A DNA stretch of 64,000 nucleotides. Origin: Drosophila persimilis. Taxonomy: Eukaryota; Arthropoda; Insecta; Diptera; Drosophilidae. Position 1 is the first letter of the stretch, and the number at the start of each line of letters is the position of its first letter. The DNA is taken from the NCBI RefSeq assembly GCF_003286085.1, contig NW_020825354.1, forward strand, positions 620,001 to 684,000, given 5' to 3'. Below the pieces are notes generated by a model that saw nothing but the letters and a program-made list of their open reading frames with translations, was not told the DNA's origin and made no database searches. Made by a program: the position numbers and the translations under genes. Of this stretch, positions 1-14,109 are shown one piece after another.

Positions 1-68
1 GCTGTTGTCAAACTACAGGAAAAATTCGTTGCATATTTGAGAGGCACAGTTTTTCGCGAGCTATGCGG

Positions 69-108
69 AATGCGAATGCGAATGCGAATACGAATACGAA
101 TACGAATC
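69..108. repeat. Hexanucleotide microsatellite (GAATGC/GAATAC)n
   Basis: About six tandem six-base units. The first units read GAATGC and the later ones GAATAC, so two variants are ordered along the array. Confidence 0.85.
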
Positions 109-3100
109 GGTTTGCATAAGTGATTGGTTCATTAAGAGGGTATCGTCGATTGCTCTGAAGAAAGGGGGATATCCCCGAAAACAGGGTCAACCCCTCGTGC
201 GGAAGTGGTCCCTGGCTTTCATTTCCAGAAATCAAAGCATTCAAAATGGCTATAAATGTCCTTCATAAATAGTTCTACCATTCCCCCCCACCCACCGTTT
301 ACCCATTCCGATTCAAGTGTCTATTATTCTCAGCATTTGCATCTGTATGTGTGTGCGTGCGGCGTGTCCTGAATGTGTATGGGGTCTCTACGAGTATTTC
401 TACCTACATATGTACATCTATATATGTACATGTATGTGTCTCCATTTCGATGATGTGTGCATAGAATTGTTTATTCTACGAGTAGTTCCTGCCACCAAAT
501 AGCAAAAGCAATCAGCATTCGTTCCAGCATCAGTCGCGTATAATTCGATCGTTTGCAGGTAATTCGAGTGGTGACAGAGCCCTACGTATGTATGTATGTT
601 CCTCTGATTCCTATTCCCATTCCCTTTTGTATTCTCTTTTGTTGTTTCACTCTCAGTCACAGTTGGACAGTTGATGTTCACACTGACACAGGCGATGTAT
701 CGAAAGAGTGATCCCAAATAGTAAAAGTAAAACTTTAAGATTATTCAAAAAATTCACTGTTTAAGGGCCGTATTGTAGTTGTGTTACTGTAACTCACTGT
801 CCCGCGTTATGCGGTTGCGCTCCTCGGTCGATAGATAGAAATTTTACAAATTAATTCCCAAATAAATCTTTAAAATTGGCTAAAAATAAAGAAAATTCTT
901 TTTTATATGAACATATATCGAATTTATTTTTAAAAATTATGGGAAACGCTAGATCCAATATGATTTTTCTAAGAAATATTGTTATTTTTGTTCTTTTGAA
1001 AGTTTCTTTTTACATTAAAAAGTCACGTTTTTTCCATTAATAGCCTTTCCATTCCCATTCGAACACTCTTTTGTTATAGTAATAATTTCCATCAAAAGTC
1101 ACCGGTCCTATTAAAACCGACAGAGTTGTTAGTATACAAATCACTGTTTCCTCTCATTAAGTGACAAAAGGAGCTACAATTTCCCTCTAATTAAGTGACG
1201 AAAAAAAAAGTAGGATTTTCCCCTCCATCAACAGAGCCTTTTTCCCTTATGACCGAAGCACTTTTCCGTTTGGGACTTTGGCTTCGCTTCGTTTTGTGGC
1301 TTGATTTGGTTTCCTATTCCATACGAAATGTGTGTGTGTGTTTGTATTAGCTTTTGTATCTGTGTTTGTATATCTCCTCTCTCTCTTTCTCTGTGTGTTT
1401 GTGTGTGTGTATATTTTCATTGTCTAAATAATAAACAGCCTCAGATATTTCACTCGCTTTACCAAATAGAAACAGAGACCCACACAGAAATCCCCACGGA
1501 AAGGGAGCTGTAGCCATAGAAAGTCAAATGAGAGATGGGAGAAGGTGGGGTCTCATAAGCATATGACTGCTACCTGGGGGGTGGAAAGCAGGAGGATACA
1601 GGAATATACATCTATGGATCGCTCGGATGTGTGGGTGTGTGTGTGTGTGTCGCCAGAGTGTTCCCATTGTCATTGTGGCGCAAAATGACTTTGTCTTTCA
1701 TTATTTATATTTATTTGTTGTTGATGCTGTTTCTGCCTCTGCTGCCACTCGGCTCCTTTGCCACTTGCCGCATTGCCATCTTGTGTTGCAATAAGCGCCA
1801 GCGCAACGGAAATCTTAGCATACTTAAGTGGGCGCCAGCGCCCTAGAAGGCATGGACTGCAGTCTGGTCTGCCTTCTGCATTAAGGGACTACCACGACGA
1901 ATGCGCTGCCAAGTCCCTGGGCCAGCAGACAATCCGATTTACTGTCTGGAAGTGCCCACTGCACTGCCCACAACAAAACAGCTTAAGTACACTGCGAGAA
2001 ATAACAGGAGAGCACAAGTTCGGACGGGGTTAGATGGGGCCACTTGAGGGAACATTTTCTCGGTAATTTGTAATATTACACACTAAACGAGAGAGAGAGA
2101 GGCAGCTCTCTTGGATTATCTCCATTTCTCTCAGTGCATTCAGTGCTCACAGTGAAGCTGTGTGTGTATGTTTCCCAACGCGAAAAGCGGAATAAATGAA
2201 ATGAAATAAATACGAGTTAAGGCAGAAGCAATGCCAGCCAGCAACAGAGGCAGAGCAGCATCCAGAGGCAAGGAAACATCATGTAGAGTGAGAAATATTT
2301 TCCAAACACAACTTGCATTTTTCAAGGAGCTGCCTGCCCCGCAATAGTGTGGCAGCAGTCCAAAGAAGAAGAGCAGAAAAGCAGAAGCAGAAACAGAAAA
2401 TTGTGGCAGAAGGAGCGGGGGCGGTGGCGGCGACAATGGTGCATTCAACTCAAAAAGAAGCACCAGGACGGATAGGATGATGGGGGACACGGATGATTGC
2501 CATCAAATGATTGACAAATGAAGCAAGAACCTTGAGGTGGCATGAAACTATTAAACAATGAAGCAGCACAAATCACAAAGAAGGAGAAAAGAGAAACTTT
2601 ATAACGTTGGGGATGAACGAGAGCTTAATAAAGTACCAGGGGACTTGGGAAATTACAAGAATAGAAGATCGGCACTGAAGGAAGGAGGTAGAGAAAGTAG
2701 TCAATCGATGGAGATTTTTTTTTTAAATTCAAATTCTTTTTTCTTTGCCCATATTCCTTAAGTTTCTTGCCGCTTGTCTTTACATTTTCCATGAGTTTTG
2801 ATTGAAATATCAACAACAGGATGAGCAGCGAAAGTGCCCCACATCACATCTCCATCAAGAGACACCACCCACACTCCACACTCCACACACCCCATTCCCT
2901 GTCGCCTGAATCCAATGTATCCAAGGACAACTTTTCACCAGTATGGTAAAAAAGTACTACATAATAATAATCATAAATAAAGCAGAAAATACAGGAGAGA
3001 GCAGTGGGAAACGCAGTTCCTGAAGCGCCGCACAAAGCAGGTACACGCCACTTTCTGTGGCAGAAGCAGGAACTCTGCTCTCTTTACAAAAAGAAAACAC

Positions 3101-3960
3101 ATTCGCCCCTGCGTTACCCTCGCGGCAGCCCACGATATGACATTATCTAAACCGTAAAGTGATGATAATGTTATCAACGTCGAGAAACTCCTTGTTTTTC
3201 ACTCTCGTTTCCACTCGCGGAAAGATTTAAATTCATTTTTTAGGGTATTTTCAGTTGGCTTCGAATTACTCCGGGCAGGCAGGAGGTAGCTCGTATATGA
3301 ACCACGTATAATCGCCATCTTTCAACCGTCGACGACGACCCATGAAAATGTTTTATTAGATTGCCAAAAAGCTTTTTGTTATTGTTGTCTTAATGAAGTT
3401 TTGGGCCGAGCCGTTTTCGCTCTTGTTTCAATTTTCTTCTGCTTTCACCCAGGACAGGTCTGTGGGACCTTTGAGGTTAACTTTCATTGAGATTTTCGTT
3501 AACTCTTTATTTTTTCTTTCGCAAAACTTGCCCTTTGAGCCATCCTACGCCTCGATGACCGACAGCAGCAGCAGGAGGAGCAGCAGAAGGAGCAGCAGGC
3601 AGGCGGTGCCCTCGAAACGTGTTAATCAGTGGCCCGCATCTGGGAGCAAAATTTGCCTTTTCCATCATCTACGGACCAATAATTTGGTTATTCAAAACCT
3701 TTTTATGAATCTCTCTCCCTTCCCATAGCACATAGCACATAGCATACAAACTTTAGCTACTTTTCCTTCTGCGAATCCTATTTTCTGGTAGTTCAAAGGG
3801 TTTTCGGGGGATCTCTCTCATGAAATTCGCTTGACATTCGACACACGAAAAGTAGAACAGGAAGATGGAGAAGTCAAATAAAAAGTTTTCTTTTTTAATG
3901 GAATTGCCAAAGGTACAACAACAACAACAACAACAACAAGTTGGAAGGTAGATGATGTGG

Positions 3961-3961
<1 letters not shown>

Positions 3962-3997
<36 letters not shown>

Positions 3998-4008
3998 GGG
4001 GGGGGGGG
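3962..4008. repeat. Poly-G tract, 35 G then T then 11 G
   Basis: An almost pure guanine run of 47 bases with a single T at 3997, preceded by a CAA triplet run at about 3917-3940. Uninterrupted G runs of this length are rare in fly DNA, can form G-quadruplexes, and are prone to length error in sequencing. Confidence 0.9.
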
Positions 4009-7000
4009 ATGTCGCTCCTCGACCATCCATTCCATCGGCTGCCAAAAAGTCAGGGTCATGATGACATTACTTTCTCTCCCTTCTCTCCGCCAATCCCCCA
4101 CTGCTGTACTCTCTCTCCCGCTCAAGCACATGTGCGAGTTAATTATACCCCGCAATCGTGGCAGCACCAAAGGGTATATTTCATTCATATAGAAAAAGAA
4201 TAGGTGCGTGTAAGAGGCAGAATCAAAGCCCGTCTTAATGCCCCTAAACGAACACACAGCCGAATATACTCTCGATGGCATTCGGTACTTCGTAGTTTCC
4301 ACTTCGATCGCCGAAGTTTTTTGCTTTCCTTCATTCTCGCCCACGCAGAACGACACCACGAGCACCCGTCGCTCTAGGCAGAACGGGAGAGCAATATAGT
4401 AGATTTCGTTCTGCCTGCGAAGTATTTATCACCCGACAGATCAGCGCCGAACGCAGCCACCAATGTAAATCACAGAAGCAACATTTGAGAGCGGCAACGA
4501 CACGAAGATCTCTCCCTCTCTCTCGCAATCAAGTTTTCGAGTGTTTTATTCGAGGGACAAAGATGAATATATATACCTGTGGATTCAGGCAGGATGTCGA
4601 TTGCCAGTCAGTAAGTCTCTTCCTTTATTCTTCTAAATCCTTGTACAGGGTATCTTTAAGTCGTAAATGGGACCATTCCAAACGAAACTTTGCTTGCTTC
4701 CATTGGCTTGTGTCAACGTGCAGTGTAGTGATGCCTCATGTCTGCCGGCTGTTTGCACATTTTTCGGGTGCGGGGGCCAGAAGTTGGCGCCTTTTGCGAT
4801 ATGCAAACTGCAAACTGCAGCCATTTGGAGTCGTGTTCAGGGGTCAGGGCTATCCCAAAACATGCACGAGGGGTGGGGGGAGGGCAGGCTATGCACTCAA
4901 CTTGATTCCATTTGCAACACTCTGCAACTGTTGCACTTTGGCAGCAGAAACTTCCCGTATCCCGATCTAACCCTATCCTTCTCCTGCCCCTCCTCCATTG
5001 ACTGTTCTCCACTCTGGCTCTCTCCTCAACCATTTCTTTGTCTGCTCTTTTTCCTCATCTTTGGTTTTTTTTTTATTGGAATTTCTGTCTGTTAGATATG
5101 CAAATGTCTCAACAAATAACTACAAAGTTTGAAACAAAAATTCGCATTGAAATGAACAAAAATTTTCACATTTTCCAAAACGGAAGCCAATCGAAACAAT
5201 GTCAATAGGGGGCGCACAATTTCCCCGAATTTCCTGCAATCCTTCAGCCATTTCCACAACACAATTTTCTCTGGTGAAAACCCTTCCACTGTGTACATGA
5301 GCTATGGGAAAAAGTTAGTAAAGATAATACCATAATCGTCCCATGATATATTTTCCCTGGAAAAAAAAGCACAACTTTCCCTACTCTGAAAATGGAAATT
5401 TTCCCTAGAAATCTCTGCCATTCGTTTGGGGGAAACGATTCACTGGCAGATTTGTTATACGAAGAAAATGATTAAATGATTTTTTCGTTTAACGTTTTTT
5501 TTTTTTTTAAGAACACTTTATTATGAGATTGCATTGCATTTTTTCCTGGAAAACTTCCCAAAGGAACTTCTTGCCATCTCTTTCGTTGGCAATTTGTTCG
5601 GGGAAACGATTTATTGCACAATTTAATGGAATGAATTTCTCCCACAGAAAACATTTCAGATTAAATTCTTTGAATTTATAGCTCAGAAACGTACGAGTCC
5701 ATCTTTAAGTTTACAATTTTGAAGCATATAAAAAGGCTCTTCTTTGCGGTACTGTACTGTTGTAGAAGAGTATTACATTTTTCTCTTTTAGATACTCCTT
5801 TTCCCGCCCCTCTCAGGGTTTGGGTTTTGTGTCAAATGCCTGGGAAAACTTTGGCGCACTGTTCAACGGATTGTTTTTGTTTTTGTTTTTGTTTTTGTGT
5901 GTGTTTGGCTCCATTAAATGGTTTGTGGTGCATGAATGGTGTGGTCAGTGGTGCATGCGCTCCATTGTCTGTTTTGCAACATGAATGTTATTTCTGAGGA
6001 TATTTGCATAATTGAGCAGCCGCCATAATTCCGCCGCCAGTCCAATTGATTCAATAAAAAAATATTATTTACGGACATTCCTCAATGGAATTGTGGCATG
6101 TGGCACGAACATACAATAGATGGGTTTAAATTGCAGCAGACGCAAATTCAAATTCAAAATTCATGCTTCGGCATGCAATTAGCTTTCGCGTGCCCTCCCA
6201 GAAGTTTTTAGGCCCCTCTTCTGACCAGTCGGTGGATGGGATTAAGCCATCAAACGCGAGTGTCAATCAAAATGAGTTGAAATGGGTCGGGGCCGGGGTG
6301 GGGATTAAACGTGGCCTATTCTCTTTGACGGCATGTACAAGATCGATGTACGATTCCATTCAAAAACAAGAATATGGTGTATTCATGGATTTATACGGGC
6401 TTACATTCGCTTCTGTTTTAGTCAGCAAATGGTTTAAGTTTGTATGAATCTATGTATTTCGGTTTGACTAAGTTTTTGCATTGGTTTTGTCGGATTAAAT
6501 GAGTTTATGCAAGGTTATAGGATCTAAAATGATATCAATGGGAGGTGCCTGTGGATTTGAGTTGTAATGCAATGATTTTACATTTATTTAAAGTGATGTA
6601 AGGGCTGGAATTGATCGGTTCTTTAAGTACTCGAGTAGTCCTATTCCTATGTCTGCCGTGGTCCTCTCAAAGAACAGCAAAGGACAGAGAATATATATTT
6701 TTTTATATATTACAATATATTACCCCTCTAAGGGGAAGTTAAAATAAAAGAGACTTGAGTGCCATGCCATGGTGTATGAATCATCGATCCGCAAGCCCCT
6801 CGTTGCCCCCGCAGCACCTGCAGTCCACTCCACTCGATTGGCCCCATTAAAAGCATCATCAGGCGTGTATTAAGGCAGAGATTTGTTGGTGCCATGAGCG
6901 ATGCGATGCGCCTGGTTTTGCATTTAAATATTGAACATATTTAACATAAATAATGCGACAAGCAGCTTAACTCGTATTTTGCATCAAAAGGTCATTAAAA

Positions 7001-9329
7001 TTTCAGCGACTCGTTCGATGGTAAATAAATAAAAGCTGGAATGAGGAGTGTGGACGGTGCGAAGGGGAATACCTGTTGGGGGGAAGAGCAGAGCATAGTA
7101 CATTCAAGTGTCAAGGAGCAAAAGGAGCAGCAGGGCTCCTCCGGATAATCAATCATTTGTGTAGACGGAAAGCAGCCTTTATTCTACGAGTGTGTTCTTG
7201 TGTTTGCAACTCATTTGTAAGGTATTTGCCACCTGCAACAGCAACAGCCACAGCAATAGCACCACATATCCAAAGGGAATAGAGGGATAGAGGGATGGAG
7301 AGAGAGAGAGAGCGAGGAGATAGCATTGAGAGCATTTTCTGCTCTTTTGTCTTTGATAAATGTCAAAACATTTACAGGGTTTCCCCTGCCTGGCTGCATA
7401 ACAAATCAAACGTTTGACAGATGTCAGAGGAGGAGCCATCATTCGAGAGGACACTGTGTGGGGCATGCCCCAACTGGTGGGCACCAGGAGGAAAATATAA
7501 TGGCTTTTGGGTATTATTTGTGCCACTCTCACTCAGGCCACTCTGTACGATTGTTGTGTGCGTGCAATTAATTAAATAATTTTATTTATTTATTTATGAG
7601 AGACAGGAAAATACTGGCAGCAAGGGGAGCAAAAACATGAGCACGCTTCCGTGGATGATAATTACATTTTCTACGTTTAAAGGAAACTTCTCTTCTCCAC
7701 TACTCCCACCCTTCTCTGCCTTTCAATTAGCAAAGTCACGTGCCACACACACTCACACACACAGCTATGACAAGGGGCGACTAGGGGTTAAGCTGCTTAA
7801 GTTCATTAGGCTATAAAACTCGCGCCTTCCTTCTTGCAATTCCCAGGGCAATGAATGCGGATTGCGCTCCAAAGTGCGCTACAGTTTCTGGCATTTTTGT
7901 GTGTAGAAGGGGCGTGTGGCATGTCTCTGTGGGAAATGAGACGTTGATCTTGTGGGTTAAGAACAGAATAATATTCGGCAACGTCGCACATGCACTATAG
8001 GGTTAAATGGAATGACTTTGGAATGGAATAAAATGGAATGGAAACAGGGAAACTGCTAGAGGTAATGAGACGGTTTTGAATAAGAGAGTGCCAGACTCTT
8101 ACTGCTTTTACTACGATTTTCACTCAGCTCTCTGAGCTCTCAGCTCTGCTCCCCCACCTCCCAGGTAAAAAGTGTAAATAGGGGTGCCCTAGCCATTATA
8201 AAATGTTGCGACGAGGTCTCCTGAGAGCCGCATCAGCCCTTGCTTGGGGGTGATATCCGACATTCGACGATCCCTCGCCACAAACCCATTCCCAGAGTTA
8301 AGCAGAGATTTTCTCTCTAAAGCACAGCTTTATTTTAAGAGTTTCCTCTTCCTCGATAAAAAATATATGTATTCCAATCACAGATGCTAATATAGAGATT
8401 TTTTAGCTGGAGCTACTTTTGAACTGATATTCCTAAATTCTTTTTTAATTTTGATTTTATTCATACTCCGTTTTTTAGGATTCCCATAAGCGGGAGGTGT
8501 TTAACGATGGCAGTCCTCCTATTTTTAGTTGGCTCTCTGAATTTTTCATTTCACATTTTGCATTCCATTAAAGTTGTTCGCTTCGACGATGTCATTAACG
8601 ATTGCATCGTTGCTTCGCACAGCACAGCACAGGCTTTCGGCTTTCGTCGTAAACACTAAACAACAATATCCATGAATATTTATCCTTGGGCATATAATTA
8701 TCTGCCACGCACCTCCACACACACACCCGCACACAGACAGACATTCACCGGCAAAGATACACGGCCTAGAAGACTTAAGAATAAACAATTCCCAGTGGGG
8801 CATAGGGGGCAACAGGGGGCATGGGGCATGGGCCATAGTCGAGCACTTAGTTAGGGCTAAAAGTGCCCCATTGTTTCCACACACATTCATTCTCTCTGTC
8901 TCTCTATGTGTGTGTGTCTTAAATTGCTTGGAATTTATGCATCCTGTCTGTGTCGGTGGAAAAAGGGCAGGACAGACGGAGCGTGGGAGGGGGAGGGATT
9001 TTCTTGGGCTATCTCCTGGCGTCGGTCATAAGTCGAGCTCATTAGAAAACCGTTAGCACGCACACACACCGAACATAAACAATTTTCCCAGCATTTTCAC
9101 ACATTTTCCAGACTCTATTTTAAAGAAGAAAAGTGCAAAAACTCAGACAAAAAATGAGCAGAAAAACAGCCAAATGGCTCAAAGCCAGCATAAAACTTGA
9201 GATATTTTTCTTTGCCTTTATTTATGTCCATTTTTAATTGCAAGAAGCTGTGAAAAACGAAATAAAATAAAGAGGAAAGTGGTGGTGCGAATGGGGAAAG
9301 TGAAAGAAAGCATCTTCCATAACACGATC

Positions 9330-9356
9330 AGAGAGAGAGAGAGAGAGAGAGAGAGA
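9330..9356. repeat. (GA)n microsatellite
   Basis: About thirteen uninterrupted GA dinucleotides. Such runs in flies can bind GAGA factor, but no gene start is visible nearby. Confidence 0.85.
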
Positions 9357-12300
9357 CTCCGTGGCGGAATTTAGGAAATTTAATTAAAGAATTTACCTAA
9401 AGCTGATAAATTTCAATTGCTTCGCTTTTCCTGGTTCGAGAGTACCTGTAGCCACATCCCCGGGGTCCTTTCGGTTGTCCTTCAGCTGCTTGTTTTTGAT
9501 GAGTGCAATTTGTGGGCAGTGCGAAGCGGAGTTTGAAAGCAAGACTTGGTCAATTAATTCAACAAGGGCAACTATAGGGCCAAACAGTAGGAAAAACAAT
9601 TCCGATGATGAAGACCACTTGAAGGATACTTTTGTGTCCTACGACCAGGACTCCACTGCTCCACTGCTCTGCTGCTGGTGGCATCGTTTCCTGTTGCGCA
9701 TTGCGGACACAACACATGCTGTGCAAAGAAGGCAGGACAGGGACTCGGACTCTCTCTCTCTGTTTGGGGCAGAGACAGAGACAAGTTTTTTGTGTAGCAA
9801 GCACCGACGTAGCCTGCGGTCCAGCCCGTCTGTCCATTGAATTTAATGCCCAAGCTTAACTTTTCAACCACCCCATCCATCCATCTGCCCCCGCTCCGGC
9901 CCTTGCCCAGTGACGGCCCCTCAATGATGGACGTACGTGCCATGCATGCCCAAGTCCATGCCCCACACGCTCACACACACACACACGCACAGCAGCAGCT
10001 GTATATCATATTGCAACAGCAACAGCAACGAAAGCAAAATAAAAAAATAGTTTGTCTCTCTTGATTTCTCAATACACACACATACAGACATTCATATATC
10101 TTTTTATCGAAACAAAAGGGATCTCCTGATGGCAAGTGCAGGGTTCAATTACTATTTTAATTCTAGTTTTTAGTTCCGTAACTGAAGGAAACCGAAACCC
10201 CCACCCACTCGATTCACTAGATTGATGGAAGTTTATAATCGCTTGCTCGCGATTAAAAACCTCCTGGACAGCTCTTTATTGGCAGAACATTTCTAATATT
10301 AACCCCGAACGAATTGCCCAGCGAAAAGCCCGAAAGACCTCCTCTTAAAGATGAATTTAAATTAAATTACAAATCCCAACACCATGAACACTTCTAAAAA
10401 GTCTATAACTTCAATTGATATTTCAATATTCCACATTATTTTTCTTTTATCCAAATACCTCAGAAATTTCCTATATAAATACTAAATATGTACGTATGAT
10501 ATTTTATTTAAAATATATTATTTTCCCAAAAAATAGTTTAGAAAATCGATTGATTTCTAATGAAAATAAAATGACCAAAAAAACAAAGTTTCTATCCTTC
10601 CATTTTCTTTCCAACTAAATGCAAATATTCTTTTAATTGAAAATAGCCTTTGTGCGTGATACCTCGTATTTATTTGTGCATTTTTCAAGGATTTTCCTGC
10701 CATTCAATTATTATTTAATCAAAGCTATCATGTACGTGCAGTCCAAGAGGCATTTGAAGTGTTCCTTTTCCATTTCATATAAATAATTCAAGCAAAAGAT
10801 TTATTTGCTGAACAAATCTGAAATGTAATTTGCTTGCAATTTTTGGGGGAATTTCGTTCACTAAATATTTAAGATATTCTGCTGCTGCTGCTGTCCGAGG
10901 ATGCAGGATGCTCAATTGCTGTATTAATTTGAGAGCAACTTTTAGCTGCAATTCGGAGACGATAAGCCCTCGAACAGACACCCACACACACACAAGCCAC
11001 ATGACATTTGACAAGGGCTTAAGGGGGCGCAAAAGCTTTAAAGGCCATGGCTCTCATTGTTGCTGCTGCTGCTCCCTATGCGTGATTGTGTTGGGGGCGT
11101 GTAGTAGCCCCGCCCCTTTGGGCCATAAAAGTTAAGATGGATTTTATTGGCAAGAATTGAGGGGCGCACACACAAAACTTTATTGGCACATAATTTGTTG
11201 AGCGATAGATAGAGCAGAGAGGGAGAGAGAGCGGACTGGACCGGACCGGACAGGAGTCAGAGGCGTCTGGGGAGTGCTAAGCGAAGGGAAAGCAGAAAAG
11301 CGATTCACAGCAGAACGGAAAGAGGAAATGCACAACAGAGCCGAAACCGATAAGCGGCTGAAACAACAGCAGCCGTAAGCCAATGCACCACAGCGGAAGT
11401 TGGGAAAGGAGAAACATACACACAGAGAGAGAGAGAACCGAAAATCTGCTTCCGTCGAGCGCCCACTTAAGTAGGCAGCACTTTTTTCCTTTGTTTCTGG
11501 TGCCCATTAGACGCACAGGAAACGGGTATATTCATAGTACGGGTGGAAGGAACCTAAGACCGAAGACCGAAGACCGAGGACCGAAGGACAAAGCATTAAG
11601 CCGCAACAATTTCGTTTATCCTCCTTGGATGAGAAGAGAAAACACACTTACTTAGGAGACAAGCGTAAAAGCATATGCTCTCTAAAATCGAGATGAGCTA
11701 AAAATCTTACACAGTTAGTTTTCATTTTTCTACAAAAAAACTGCAAGACAATATTATATGTACGAGTATGTACATATTTATCCACTCCATGCTCAAACAT
11801 TAATCTGATTTATGCACCATTCTTCTTTTTCAGCAATCTGGTTTTTACGCAGGCAACGGCACAGTTTTGTACTGTGGGAAAGAGAGGGCTAAAGTGTGGA
11901 TTCCGATCATGTAGAATGTAATTAATGCAATGTATCCAAGTAGAATTCTATGTAGATGCGTAGATGTAGAATATGTGGATCATGTGGAATGTAGAATTTA
12001 ATTAAGAACTTCAATCGAAGCATAATTGAATATGGAATGGAATAAATTAATGAAAAAAAAAATATATATATATATATTCTTTTCAAACAATATACGTATT
12101 TACATGTGCAAAAAAAGGGGTACTCCAAAGTCGGTACATCAACAACAGTGATTCTGCTTGCTTTTTGACTCAAACTTCAGTCTTTCAATGGAAACCCGAA
12201 CTACAGTACTCGAACTCTTCGATCGAGAACGTGGGGGCCCAGCAAAAGCAAGGAATGGACGCATGAAAAGAAAAACAAACGAATGCTGGACAAATGAGCG

Positions 12301-13589
12301 CAATTTTCATTCAAAAATGGTAGAAAACGGTACGAAACACCCTTTCCTGGCGAATGCAAATACACAAATTGCAACATTTTGGTGCGGCATACCACCGAAC
12401 TTAAGAGGAAAAAAACAGGAATTAGTCGTGACCACGCTAAAAGCCTATGCTGCGTGTAATTTTGGCCATTTGGACCAGGTCGCAAAATCCCTTCAACCCA
12501 AAACAAAGACCATTAAAAACGGGGCCAAAACAATTCCAAAAGGGAGAGCTGAAAAGAGTGGGAAGAGAGCGGGAAAAGGGCAGAGGAATATACCTAAGAG
12601 GAGAAGCTTTGCCAAAACCATCAACGAGTCCAAAAAACAGAGGCGTAAAAACAGCGACAAAATCTCCACGGACTTGCCAACAAAATGGCTTAGCTAATGA
12701 CAATTTAAGGATTTTCTGATTTGGTTATTAGCATAAATTTACTCGCAGTCTGTTGAAAGGGAAAATGGAAAAGGGATAGGTGGAAAAACTGGCTACTAAA
12801 GTGTCTTTCCCGACCAACAGTAAACTCTTTTCCCAGCCTCTCATTCACGCAAATCTTTCGCAAATCTCAATGCCACAGTACAAAACGAAATTTTCTGGAT
12901 ACTCGTATAAGTGTAATGTGTCGACGCTGGTAATGCCCTAGTTCGGATTCGTCGTTCGCTTATGGGGAATTTGTACCGCTTATCAAAATCATTCGAATGA
13001 AACGCATGGGAGTGAAATGGAACAGAAGCATTCCTTTTCCTATTGTACAATCGATGCACTCCTTGAGATATTGAAACCCTCCAAATAGAGTAGTGGCACT
13101 ACCCCACATGAGAAGAGTATAGGAAAATGCATATACAAAGGCGAAAACATAAATGTCCCGAGTTGTTTTTTGCACATACATAAACCTTAATGTGAAAAAT
13201 ATGTGCGTATGTGTGCGGTTTCCTTTCCTTTCTTTTTATTTTATTTTTTCCCTTTTCAAAAATATACATATATAAAATATATATGCATATGTGTATGTAC
13301 ATTCATACAACACCTTGGTGACATATGCCAACTTACGACAATGACATGCGAAACATCAGCAGCGAGAGCCACAGAACCCGCAAGACCCACAAAACCCACA
13401 GACCCAACGACACGTCGCGACGGAGCCCTGGAGGGGTGGTTAGGTCGCTTGTGGAGGCATCGCGCTGTGGGAAATGCTCGGAAAAGTGTGAATCACATGA
13501 GTGCGGCAGAGGGCCGAGAGCCGCAATCAGATATAAAACAATTTTCCAATATTTTGTTTAGAAAATGTTCAAAAGTATTTTATGAATCG

Positions 13590-14092
13590 CAAGCAATTAT
13601 CGAAGCAGATATAGAAGTACATACATACATATGTATGTGTGTGAGTATAGATATCGTAGCATATATCGAAGCAATGATTTAATTATCGATGCAATTATTA
13701 AACGAGATATCAAAGACAATATCAAAGGGAGTTATCGAGGTGTACACGAATCTGATATATAGAAGCATCTGATATATAATCGGAGCAGATATCGAAGTAA
13801 TTATAAAATCAGAAGAAATCGAAGAAATTATCGAACAAAATATCGATACAATAATCCAAGCAGATAACGATGGCATTATCTAGGAAATTATTGAAGTAGA
13901 TATCGGAATAAATTATCAAAGAAGATATATGAAAAAAGATATCGGAAATAATCTAAGCAATTATCGAAACAATTCACGAAGCAGATATCCCAGTAATTGT
14001 GTAAGGAATAAAAAAAAATAGATATCGATGCAGCTATCAAAGCAGATTTCAGACTAAATATCGAATCAGACATCGATACCGAAAAAAGTTGG
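13590..14092. repeat. Degenerate GATATCGAAG-type repeat block
   Basis: About 500 bases built from loosely repeated units such as GAAGCAGATATCGAAG and AATTATCGAAGCA. GATATC occurs at least seven times. Unit length drifts, which looks like an old decayed tandem array. It directly abuts the reverse-transcriptase remnant, so it may belong to the same insertion. Confidence 0.65.
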
Positions 14093-14109
14093 GCATTTAT
14101 CCTCTCAAA

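Larger units (their letters stand above)
1..12940. other. Noncoding stretch, no supported gene
   Basis: I see no coding exon I can defend here. Open frames are short, have no family resemblance and mostly run through simple repeats or A/T-rich DNA. The stretch holds a hexanucleotide array near 69-108, GT/CA and GA runs, a poly-G tract at 3962-4008 and CAG-type triplets near 10.0, 10.88 and 11.06 kb. Whether it is intergenic DNA or part of a long intron of a gene outside the window cannot be decided from the sequence. Confidence 0.6.

Noticed and set aside
12158..12697. 179-codon plus-strand open frame rich in Lys
   Set aside because: A-rich noncoding composition, no splice context, no recognisable domain.
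13590..14092. CRISPR-like array
   Set aside because: Units are degenerate with no constant repeat or uniform spacers, and the DNA is eukaryotic.
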